DNA from: Spirochaetales bacterium
Lineage (GTDB): Bacteria > Spirochaetota > Spirochaetia > Sphaerochaetales > Sphaerochaetaceae
NCBI GenBank assembly: GCA_028723145.1
Contig: JAQYFM010000079.1
Span: forward strand, 1-12,727
Length of the DNA: 12,727 bases
Direction: 5' to 3'
Shown: one piece after another, positions 1 to 6,224 of the stretch
Layout: every line of letters starts with the position of its first letter
Position numbering within the stretch: the stretch's first letter is position 1
Program-made: the position numbers and the translations under genes
Notes under the pieces: generated by a model
Databases searched by the model: none
What the model saw: the letters and a program-made list of their open reading frames with translations, nothing else
What the model was told of the DNA's origin: nothing

Positions 1-203
1 TTTGCTTGGTTTGTTAGAGAACCAAGACGAACTTGAATAAATTCATCAAGATTAGAGATAAATATTGATAAAAATTTACATCTTTCAAGTAATGGATTAG
101 TTAAATCCATTGCTTGATCAAGAACACGTTTATTAAATTGAAGCCAAGAGTATTCCCTGTTTATAAATATGCCATTAATGCACTTTTTGTACTCTTCACC
201 CAT
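1..203 (-). CDS. ppk1: Polyphosphate kinase Ppk1, N-terminal fragment (gene runs off the left edge)
   Basis: Reading from an ATG at 203-201, the 67 visible codons begin MGEEYKKCINGIFINREYSW and continue with the PPK1 N-terminal signature: NREYSWLQFNKRVL, NPLLERCKFLSIF and SNLDEFIQVRLG. Family knowledge: PPK1 reversibly makes inorganic polyphosphate from ATP, and this helical N-domain lies ahead of the catalytic phospholipase-D-like domains, which are outside the window. The start is set by a GAGGAA Shine-Dalgarno at 216-211, inside the end of the upstream ppx gene. Only one base separates the ppx stop from this ATG, so the two genes are almost certainly co-transcribed and translationally coupled. 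The N-terminal motif match is close; whether the full enzyme is intact cannot be seen. Confidence 0.93.
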   Translation of the reverse strand, partial: MGEEYKKCINGIFINREYSWLQFNKRVLDQAMDLTNPLLERCKFLSIFISNLDEFIQVRLGSLTNQA

Positions 204-204
204 A

Positions 205-1134
205 TTACTTTTCCTCTAATGTAAGTCCTTTTTGTTCTCTTTTACCCTGGACAATACTTTTTAGTATTCCTTCCTTAACGCCCAGATCCGAAATTACGAT
301 GTTGTTAATCTTGAATCGTCTTAAAAGCTCCTTTGCAAGAATTACAGCTGGAACAGCTTGCTTCATAAGCTCTGGTGCATTTTTAAGTATAAGCATAGAG
401 CGCTCTTCTGATTTTATTAAATACTTGCAGAGCTTTCTAAGCTTTTTATATTGGATTATCATTTCACCGTGGTTGTACTCTAGTTTATAATATTCTGAAT
501 AAAGCTGGTAGATAACCCAAGCATAAACTCCTGCTAAAACTGCATTATCAAAAAAACCTTCTTCTGGAAGATTTGCTTCATCAAGAGTTGCTCTTATCGC
601 ATTTTTAATGCTTTTTGCTTCCTGTTGAGTCGGTATTACTTCACTTACAAAATCTTCATATATTGTAATAGGTCCAATTGGTACTGTAGAGATGTAGTCA
701 GAAAAGCTATAGAGCTTCATTGTGTTTGAACCAAAGTCAACTAGAACGGTATTTGGTAGTATTGAATAGCGTTCATTTGCAAAGATTCTTGCTTCTGCTT
801 CTGTTGCAATATCAAGCTTGTAGATTGTAAGATTTGTTTTTTCGCTAATCATTTTTAGGACACTATCAAATTCCTTAATGCTTGATAGACTTGCAGATGC
901 TATTGCATAAAGAGTATTAACACCTTTAGATTTTGCATTTTCGATAAAGCTATCTGTGATATCCAAAACTTCTAGAATTTCAATTTCAGTAAGCTCTCTA
1001 TCTTGATAAATTGTGCTTGCAAAAGATAGGGGAGTACGAGTATGAAATAAACTTTCCATAACGCTTCCTTCTGTCTTTGCTATTAATAAAGATACAGAAG
1101 AAGATGAGTAGTCAATTAATGCAACTTTTTTCAC
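205..1134 (-). CDS. Ppx/GppA-family phosphatase-like protein (divergent, short)
   Basis: A 309-residue protein of the actin-like ASKHA fold. Visible family marks are the first phosphate loop at D8-S13 (IDYSSSS, where IDxGSNS is usual), a TEAEAR segment at 111-116 matching the GEEEA region that carries the catalytic glutamate, the second loop at D133-T138 (VDFGSNT, where DIGGGST is usual), and a C-terminal ISDLGVKEGIL (281-291) matching the family's GLREG block. Family members remove phosphate from polyphosphate or pppGpp. Adjacency to ppk1 favours polyphosphate. The length fits the two-domain core without C-terminal HD or helical domains. Loss of glycine in loop 1 and of one glycine in loop 2 makes catalytic activity uncertain; it may be a weak enzyme or a sensor. 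The start is a GTG at 1134-1132; an in-frame stop just upstream excludes an earlier start, and there is no ordinary Shine-Dalgarno next to it. Confidence 0.82.
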   Translation of the reverse strand: MKKVALIDYSSSSVSLLIAKTEGSVMESLFHTRTPLSFASTIYQDRELTEIEILEVLDITDSFIENAKSKGVNTLYAIASASLSSIKEFDSVLKMISEKTNLTIYKLDIATEAEARIFANERYSILPNTVLVDFGSNTMKLYSFSDYISTVPIGPITIYEDFVSEVIPTQQEAKSIKNAIRATLDEANLPEEGFFDNAVLAGVYAWVIYQLYSEYYKLEYNHGEMIIQYKKLRKLCKYLIKSEERSMLILKNAPELMKQAVPAVILAKELLRRFKINNIVISDLGVKEGILKSIVQGKREQKGLTLEEK

Positions 1135-1144
1135 TATTAAAAAT

Positions 1145-1166
1145 TATGCCGATGTTACTCGGCATA
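1145..1166 (-). promoter_or_regulatory. Hairpin in the pfk-ppx gap (weak terminator or translation-start element)
   Basis: On the minus strand TATGCCGA pairs perfectly with TCGGCATA around a six-base loop and is followed by ATTTTTAATA. The 43-base gap between the pfk stop and the ppx GTG consists mostly of this element. The T-run is short and broken, so termination would be partial. A GGGAGG lies immediately upstream of the stem (1173-1168), too far from the ppx GTG in linear sequence but about 11 bases away if the stem is folded. It could therefore be a partial terminator, a start-site element, or both. Confidence 0.5.
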
Positions 1167-1177
1167 TCCTCCCATAA

Positions 1178-2263
1178 TTAAATTCCTTTAAATTTTTTGC
1201 CATCTCCAAATGATATTCCGATAGATCGTCCGATCTTAATCATTTGGTTATCTTCATCGACATACTTAGTCTTACCTGCAACATCACTTAAACGGTTATA
1301 TGTAATTTGGTTATTAATAATTGCGACAGTTTTACCAAAGTTTCCTTCTTGAACTAATTTTCCGGCAAATGAACCAAGCTCTGTACTTATTAAGCGGTCA
1401 TAAGGTGATGGATTACCACCTCGCTGAATGTGTCCCGGTATTACTGTTCTAGTTTCTACCCCTGCATTTTCTTGGATGTATCTAGCAAGTCTATTTGTTG
1501 CTGTTGCCTCTCCATTTCTATATTCAAGACGTTCAGCTTTTTTCATTGCAGCTTCTTTCTTGCTCATTGCACCTTCAGCAATTGCAATAATTGTGAAAGC
1601 CTTTCCACTTTCATAACGCTTTGTAACCATGTTACAAACTTCGTCTGGGTCATATGGAATTTCAGGGATTAAGATGATATCAGCACCCCCAGCAATACCA
1701 GCGTAAAGAGTAAGCCAACCAACCTTGTTACCCATAATTTCAATTAACATTGTTCTACCATGGCTTGCAGCGGTTGTGTGAATTCTATCGATACACTCGG
1801 TATCAATTTCAAGAGCTGTATGGAAACCAAATGTTACATCTGTTCCCCAAATATCGTTATCAATTGTTTTTGGTAGTCCAATAACATTACATCCTGCGTC
1901 AGAAAGTAGGGATGCAGTTTTGTGTGTTCCAGCTCCACCAAGTGTTACAAGAAGGTCGAGCTTATTTTTCTTATAGTTTTTGACCATTTGGTCTAATCTT
2001 GATTCACCATTTTGATCTTCAACCTTCATTTGCTTAAAAGGCTGACGACTTGTTCCAAGAATAGTTCCACCAATATTTAAAATACCTGAGAAATCAGATT
2101 CTTTAAGTTTACTAAATTCACCAGAAATTAATCCTCTATATCCATCTTGAATACCTATAATTTCAGCATTTGGAATCTGATTATAAACATATTTTGCAAA
2201 GCCTCTGATTACTGCATTTAATCCTGGACAGTCACCACCTGCTGTTAAAATACCTATCTTCAT
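1178..2263 (-). CDS. pfkA: 6-phosphofructokinase (PFKA family, phosphoryl donor uncertain)
   Basis: A 361-residue phosphofructokinase making fructose 1,6-bisphosphate in glycolysis. Visible motifs: GGDCPG at 9-14, LGGAGTHKTA at 108-117, PKTIDNDIWGTD at 131-142 with the catalytic base D135, SHGR (R170) and MGN at 177-179, EG at 230-231, and GHIQRGG at 277-283 (fructose-6-phosphate site). By alignment in mind with E. coli PfkA, the Gly104 site is G112 (ATP-type), the Gly124 site is K132 (common in PPi enzymes and in long-type ATP enzymes), and the metal-binding Asp103 site is Ala (A111). G104 with K124 usually predicts ATP use, but the Ala change leaves the donor open. Start ATG at 2263-2261 with an AGGAGC-like site upstream. 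A TATGAT(N7)ATCATA inverted repeat at 2310-2328 lies in the leader region. The gene is probably transcribed ahead of ppx and ppk1. Confidence 0.92.
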   Translation of the reverse strand: MKIGILTAGGDCPGLNAVIRGFAKYVYNQIPNAEIIGIQDGYRGLISGEFSKLKESDFSGILNIGGTILGTSRQPFKQMKVEDQNGESRLDQMVKNYKKNKLDLLVTLGGAGTHKTASLLSDAGCNVIGLPKTIDNDIWGTDVTFGFHTALEIDTECIDRIHTTAASHGRTMLIEIMGNKVGWLTLYAGIAGGADIILIPEIPYDPDEVCNMVTKRYESGKAFTIIAIAEGAMSKKEAAMKKAERLEYRNGEATATNRLARYIQENAGVETRTVIPGHIQRGGNPSPYDRLISTELGSFAGKLVQEGNFGKTVAIINNQITYNRLSDVAGKTKYVDEDNQMIKIGRSIGISFGDGKKFKGI

Positions 2264-2338
2264 TATGTTTTCGCTCCTTTAATGCTTAGTGTATCAAAAA
2301 AAAAGTAGGTATGATAACAAAAATCATATTCCTAAAAT

Positions 2339-2370
2339 AAAAAAAATCCGAGGAGTTATACTTCCTCGGA
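2339..2370 (-). terminator. Rho-independent terminator of the secreted-protein gene
   Basis: On the minus strand TCCGAGGA and TCCTCGGA form a perfect 8-bp GC-rich stem with an 8-base loop, directly followed by eight T. It begins nine bases after the stop of the InlB-repeat protein and separates that gene from pfk downstream. Confidence 0.93.
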
Positions 2371-2378
2371 AGAATTGT

Positions 2379-3530
2379 TTACTTAAATTTTACATTGAAT
2401 GTCGTACTAAAGATTGTACCCTCATTGTCTGTAACTTTAACATCTAAATCGATTGTTTTTCCTGAAGCACTATTTGGAGCTACAAGTTTTATTCCTGTAA
2501 AGTTAACTTTCGAACCACTACGAAGTATTCTGCTATATGCAGTGTTATCAATTAAGGTAATTGAATCATCAGATGTTGTCACCTCAAATTTTAGACCTTC
2601 AAGATTTTCACTTCCGTTATTTTCTATTGATATTGTAAGTGGAATCTGAGTTTGTGTTGGAAGTGCATTTACACTGTAAGAACCTGTTGATAGTGTAGAA
2701 ATAGAAAGTGCCTTCCAAAGGGCTTCGAAGGAAGCTCCATTACCTTTTACACTCCAACTTTCTACTCCAGGTGCAATGTAAAGTCCTGAAGCGCTATCAT
2801 ACCAGCCTTCAAATATCATTCCATCTTTTGATGGCTCTGTAATTTCTATTTCATCACCTTGATTTGCCAAAATAAATTCATCAATTCCAGTTTCACTATC
2901 TTTAAATGTAACGCCGGATGCGAAAACTGCATATAGAGTTTGGTCTGTTGCAGGCATTACTATCTTCTCTCCAGGCTTATATGTTACTTCTTCTTTATCA
3001 ATTGACCAGCCTTGAAGTTGACCGTTAATAATTGTACTAACATTTAAATCATCTCCAGTTGGTAGTGTAATTTCACTTCCTGGAGCTGTAGAAATAGATG
3101 ATGTATATCTACTAACTCTACCTTTTGAATTTGATGAAACTGAGAAAGTAAGAGTAGGGCGATAATATGGACTATTATCGTATAGCCATGATAGTGCAGT
3201 ACTGTCGTTGTTTGCTAATGCAGTTGCTAAGAAAGCATCACTTTCTTCTTTAGAAATTGTATATGAATTAAGGCGTTTTAAATCTGCTAAGGAAGAATAG
3301 TATAGTTCGCTATTGTTCTTCTTGATTGCTTTTTCAATTGAGGATGTTGCATTACTTTTTTCTTTTGCAACTCTTGTTTCAAGTTCTGAGTAGCGCTTCA
3401 TCGCGCTATTAAGATCCCCATTGTTTATTGCAGTTGAGAAATCACCATAAAGTTTCTCTGCGCTTGAAGCTGCAAAAACAAATGATATGCAAAGTGCAGA
3501 AACAATTAAAAATGATATTATTTTTTTCAT
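2379..3530 (-). CDS. Secreted protein with InlB/Flg_new-type repeats and C-terminal Ig-like domain
   Basis: A 383-residue protein of unknown function. Residues 1-20 form a signal peptide (KK, hydrophobic core, VFA) with likely cleavage near A20/A21 and no lipobox cysteine. Residues about 22-115 are helical and polar. Two segments resemble Listeria-Bacteroides (InlB B-type) repeats: about 127-203 (GWSIDKEEVTYKPGEKIVMP, then LYAVF) and about 206-272 (FEGWYDSASGLYIAPG, then FEALW). Residues about 283-383 look like a CARDB or Ig-like beta-sandwich (IENNGSENLEGLKF, then IDLDVKVTDNEG). Such beta modules are usually surface or periplasmic binding or spacer units. No LPXTG, membrane anchor or catalytic motif is visible. 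The ATG at 3530 has AAGGAGA upstream. It has its own terminator, so it is probably monocistronic. Confidence 0.75.
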   Translation of the reverse strand: MKKIISFLIVSALCISFVFAASSAEKLYGDFSTAINNGDLNSAMKRYSELETRVAKEKSNATSSIEKAIKKNNSELYYSSLADLKRLNSYTISKEESDAFLATALANNDSTALSWLYDNSPYYRPTLTFSVSSNSKGRVSRYTSSISTAPGSEITLPTGDDLNVSTIINGQLQGWSIDKEEVTYKPGEKIVMPATDQTLYAVFASGVTFKDSETGIDEFILANQGDEIEITEPSKDGMIFEGWYDSASGLYIAPGVESWSVKGNGASFEALWKALSISTLSTGSYSVNALPTQTQIPLTISIENNGSENLEGLKFEVTTSDDSITLIDNTAYSRILRSGSKVNFTGIKLVAPNSASGKTIDLDVKVTDNEGTIFSTTFNVKFK

Positions 3531-3603
3531 ACTTTTTATCTCCTTACACGTTCCAACTTATGTATAAAAAGATAAAGTATCAAATGAAGATTGTGTGAAA
3601 ATC

Positions 3604-3617
3604 CATACATATGTATG
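3604..3617. promoter_or_regulatory. 14-bp perfect palindrome, possible operator
   Basis: CATACATATGTATG is its own reverse complement. It lies about 74 bases upstream of the secreted-protein start and about 43 bases past the mgtC stop, in the only sizeable spacer between these two minus-strand genes. The position suits an operator for the secreted-protein gene. No regulator can be named, and AT-rich DNA does give palindromes by chance. Confidence 0.35.
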
Positions 3618-3659
3618 ACTTTTACATAAAATACAAATTAGCTTAACTTAATTGACAAA

Positions 3660-4352
3660 TTAGCCAAAGGTTGTAATTTCAATTGATGTAATCTTACCGA
3701 TTGTTTCAAGCTGTTTCATTACATCATTAATATTATCTTTCTTAGAGAAGATAATTGTTGCAGATACATCTTGACCACCATCTCGAAGGACAAGACGCAT
3801 ATTCCTTACATCTAATTTCTTTTCCTTAAATACACTGTTTACTTGGCCTATTGTAAAGTTTGAATTATCAATTCTAAGTACAATTGAACCTGTGGTTTGA
3901 GTTGAAAATTTAAATCTCTTATTGTGCAAAATTAGTTGTACTAATAGTACTAGTACAGTAAAAGTGACACCTGCAAAGTACATTCCTGCTCCAATTGCAA
4001 GGCCAAGACCTACAGTTGCCCATAGTCCTGCTGCAGTTGTAACGCCAATAGTATTTTCCTTTCTTACGAAAATAACTCCGGCACCTAAGAAACCTATTGC
4101 TGATACAACAGATGCAGCAACACGAGATGCATCAACTCTAATTCCTTCATTTACTAAGGCAACATCAAAAAATCCATATTTACTGATTATCATCATTAAG
4201 GCTGCAGACATGGATACAAGAATGTGTGTTCTAATTCCTGCATTCTTTAATCTTTTTTCTCTTTCATATCCGATAACCCCACCACAAATTGCGGCAATGA
4301 TTACTCTAAGTATATATTCCATTTCTTGAGCATTAATTATGTATCTAAGCAT
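3660..4352 (-). CDS. MgtC/SapB family membrane protein
   Basis: A 230-residue inner-membrane protein with the MgtC fold. Motifs are GYEREK at 28-33, RTH at 41-43, a D74-xx-R77 pair, AIGFLGAGVI at 85-94 and TTAAGLW at 105-111, within about five hydrophobic segments between residues 11 and 142. Residues about 150-230 form a soluble C-terminal domain of the ACT-like kind found in MgtC homologues. Family knowledge: MgtC proteins are tied to growth at low magnesium and, in pathogens, survival in phagocytes; many relatives have no known role. There is no Mg-transport ATPase neighbour here. The start at 4352 gives a short leader before the first helix; M11 (4322) is an alternative, but neither has a strong Shine-Dalgarno. 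The gene is divergent from the ACT/DUF711 operon across a 120-base spacer. Confidence 0.9.
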   Translation of the reverse strand: MLRYIINAQEMEYILRVIIAAICGGVIGYEREKRLKNAGIRTHILVSMSAALMMIISKYGFFDVALVNEGIRVDASRVAASVVSAIGFLGAGVIFVRKENTIGVTTAAGLWATVGLGLAIGAGMYFAGVTFTVLVLLVQLILHNKRFKFSTQTTGSIVLRIDNSNFTIGQVNSVFKEKKLDVRNMRLVLRDGGQDVSATIIFSKKDNINDVMKQLETIGKITSIEITTFG

Positions 4353-4425
4353 AGTAATATTGTCTCTTAATATCGATGTAAAATAAATGATAAACTTTTA
4401 ATGTTTTTTGATTACTTTTCAGCCT

Positions 4426-4453
4426 TTGCAAAAAGGATGGGAAAGTGTTTAAT
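4426..4453 (+). promoter_or_regulatory. Candidate sigma-70-type promoter for the ACT-DUF711 operon
   Basis: TTGCAA (4426-4431) and TTTAAT (4448-4453) are separated by 16 bases and match the -35 and -10 consensus at 4/6 and 5/6 positions. The predicted transcript would start near 4460, leaving a very short leader just before the GGAG site at 4461. This is a weak call in an AT-rich spacer. Confidence 0.28.
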
Positions 4454-4472
4454 AGTAATTGGAGTTTTAATT

Positions 4473-4745
4473 ATGAAGAAAAGTATTATAACTGTCGTAG
4501 GAAAGGATTGTGTTGGTATTATTGCAAAGATTTGTACCTACCTCGCTGATAATGATGTAAATATCCTCGATATTAGTCAGACAATTGTAGATGGATATTT
4601 TAATATGATGATGATTGCCGATACAAATGGTTCTAAGAAGGAATTTTTAACACTCTCAAGTGAATTAGAAGAACTTGGTGAAAAGATTGGCTGTATAGTT
4701 AAACTACAGAGAGAAGATATTTTCAATAGAATGCAGAGGATTTAA
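4473..4745 (+). CDS. ACT-domain protein, UPF0237 family
   Basis: A 90-residue single ACT domain beginning MKKSIITVVGKDCVGIIAKI, with the typical beta-alpha-beta start, a GKDxxGIIA turn, and DISQTIVDGYFNMMMIAD in the second beta-alpha-beta half. ACT domains bind small ligands, usually amino acids, and work as regulatory modules. The start is placed at 4473, not at the earlier in-frame ATG at 4401, because GGAG at 4461-4464 sits eight bases before it and UPF0237 proteins start exactly here. The next gene starts two bases after its stop. The UPF0237-UPF0210 pairing is conserved in many bacteria (for example the pneumococcal SP_0238/SP_0239 pair), which suggests the ACT protein regulates or binds the DUF711 partner. 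That partnership is inference. Confidence 0.92.
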   Translation: MKKSIITVVGKDCVGIIAKICTYLADNDVNILDISQTIVDGYFNMMMIADTNGSKKEFLTLSSELEELGEKIGCIVKLQREDIFNRMQRI

Positions 4746-4747
4746 TT

Positions 4748-6112
4748 GTGATTAACATTAATGAAGTAATTGAAACTAATGCAATGATCGAAAAAGAAAA
4801 TCTTGATGTGAGAACTATCACATTAGGTATTTCACTCCTCGATTGCATAAGTGATGATTTAAATACCCTTTGCAATAATATTTATAATAAGATAACCACT
4901 GTTGCTAAGGATTTAGTTAAGACTGGTAAGGAAATTGAGAGAGAATATGCAATTCCTATTGTCAATAAAAGAATTAGTGTAACTCCTATCGCATTAATTG
5001 GTGCTTCTGCTTGTAAGAGCATTGATGACTATGTAACTATTGCTAAAACTCTTGATAGAGCAGCTAAGGAGGTCGGTGTAAATTTCCTGGGTGGTTTCTC
5101 TGCTCTTCCAGCTAAGGGAATGACCAAAAGTGAGGAGTTATTAATTAAATCTATTCCTCAAGCTTTAAAGGAAACAGAACATATTTGTTCATCTGTAAAT
5201 CTAGGTTCTACTAAGACTGGTATTAATATGGATGCAGTTGCTCTTATGGGTAAAATTATTAAAGAGTGTGCATACCTTACTCGTGATAACGACTCAATTG
5301 GTTGTGCCAAGTTAGTAGTATTTTGCAATGCACCTGATGATAACCCATTTATGGCTGGTGCCTTCCATGGGGTTACAGAGACAGATAATGTTGTAAATGT
5401 AGGTGTTAGTGGTCCAGGTGTAATTAAGTATGCTCTTGAAGAGGTAAAAAATAGTGATTTCGAAACTCTTTGCGAGAAGATTAAAAAGACTGCATTTAAG
5501 ATTACTAGACTTGGACAGCTTGTTGCTCAGGAAGCAAGTAAAAGATTAAATATTCCATTTGGAATTGTAGATTTATCACTTGCTCCAACTCCTGCAATTG
5601 GAGACTCTATTGCTGAAATTCTTGAGGCAATGGGCCTTGAAAAGGTTGGTGCACCAGGTACTACTGCAGCATTAGCGCTATTAAATGATAGTGTTAAGAA
5701 GGGTGGTATTATGGCATCAAGCTATGTAGGAGGCCTATCGGGTGCATTTATTCCTGTTAGTGAAGACCAAGGTATGATAAATGCTGTTAAGGCGGGCTCT
5801 TTAACACTTGAGAAGTTAGAGGCTATGACTTGTGTATGCTCTGTTGGTCTTGATATGATTGCAATTCCAGGAGATACAAGTGAATCAACTATTAGTGGAA
5901 TTATTGCTGATGAAATGGCAATTGGTATGATAAACCAAAAGACTACAGCTGTCAGAATCATTCCTGTATATGGAAAAAAGGTTGGGGATGAAGCAGTTTT
6001 TGGCGGGCTTTTAGGCTTTGCACCAATAATGAAGGTTAATAGTTTTTCTTGCGAAGACTTTATTAAACGAGGTGGAAGAATACCTGCTCCAGTTCATAGT
6101 TTTAAAAATTAG
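4748..6112 (+). CDS. DUF711 / UPF0210 family protein
   Basis: A 454-residue cytoplasmic protein of the UPF0210 (DUF711) family, of usual length for that family, with no signal peptide or membrane segments. Recognisable stretches include VNFLGGFSALPAKGMT, FCNAPDDNPFMAGAFHG, GVSGPGVIKYAL, FGIVDLSLAPTPAIGDSIAE and CSVGLDMIAIPGDT. From memory, the structure of the pneumococcal member resembles the pyruvate-formate-lyase-like barrel, but the glycyl-radical motif is not evident here and no reaction has been assigned. It starts with GTG at 4748, seven bases after AGAGGA, which lies in the last codons of the ACT gene, so the pair is translationally coupled. The operon ends at the terminator 13 bases downstream. 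Family assignment is firm; function is unknown. Confidence 0.93.
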   Translation: MININEVIETNAMIEKENLDVRTITLGISLLDCISDDLNTLCNNIYNKITTVAKDLVKTGKEIEREYAIPIVNKRISVTPIALIGASACKSIDDYVTIAKTLDRAAKEVGVNFLGGFSALPAKGMTKSEELLIKSIPQALKETEHICSSVNLGSTKTGINMDAVALMGKIIKECAYLTRDNDSIGCAKLVVFCNAPDDNPFMAGAFHGVTETDNVVNVGVSGPGVIKYALEEVKNSDFETLCEKIKKTAFKITRLGQLVAQEASKRLNIPFGIVDLSLAPTPAIGDSIAEILEAMGLEKVGAPGTTAALALLNDSVKKGGIMASSYVGGLSGAFIPVSEDQGMINAVKAGSLTLEKLEAMTCVCSVGLDMIAIPGDTSESTISGIIADEMAIGMINQKTTAVRIIPVYGKKVGDEAVFGGLLGFAPIMKVNSFSCEDFIKRGGRIPAPVHSFKN

Positions 6113-6124
6113 TTGCAATTTGTT

Positions 6125-6152
6125 GCTCGCAAGTGATTTGCGAGCTTTTTTT
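6125..6152 (+). terminator. Rho-independent terminator of the ACT-DUF711 operon
   Basis: GCTCGCAA pairs perfectly with TTGCGAGC around a five-base loop (GTGAT) and is followed by seven T. It lies 13 bases after the DUF711 stop and isolates that operon from the uracil permease gene. Confidence 0.95.
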
Positions 6153-6224
6153 CTATTTTTTATCTTTATTAGCTATTAAACATAACATAGTAAATAGTAT
6201 AGAATGTGGCACCGGGAGAAAATA

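Noticed and set aside
1131..1172. Short overlapping frames after pfk (MGGYAE, and a 17-codon frame starting MPSNIG)
   Set aside because: The ribosome site is only two bases from the second ATG, and both lie in the hairpin; no evidence of a product, although they could affect ppx translation.
3922..4329. 135-codon open frame on the plus strand
   Set aside because: It lies wholly antisense to mgtC, whose family motifs are clear, and its translation has no protein-like pattern or ribosome site.
4401..4472. N-terminal extension of the ACT protein from an earlier in-frame ATG
   Set aside because: No Shine-Dalgarno at 4401, and the extra 24 residues are not part of UPF0237; GGAG supports the start at 4473.
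6113..6224. Possible PyrR attenuator or purine-type riboswitch before uraA
   Set aside because: The only strong stem is the DUF711 terminator; the remaining spacer has no anti-terminator partner and no recognisable aptamer core.
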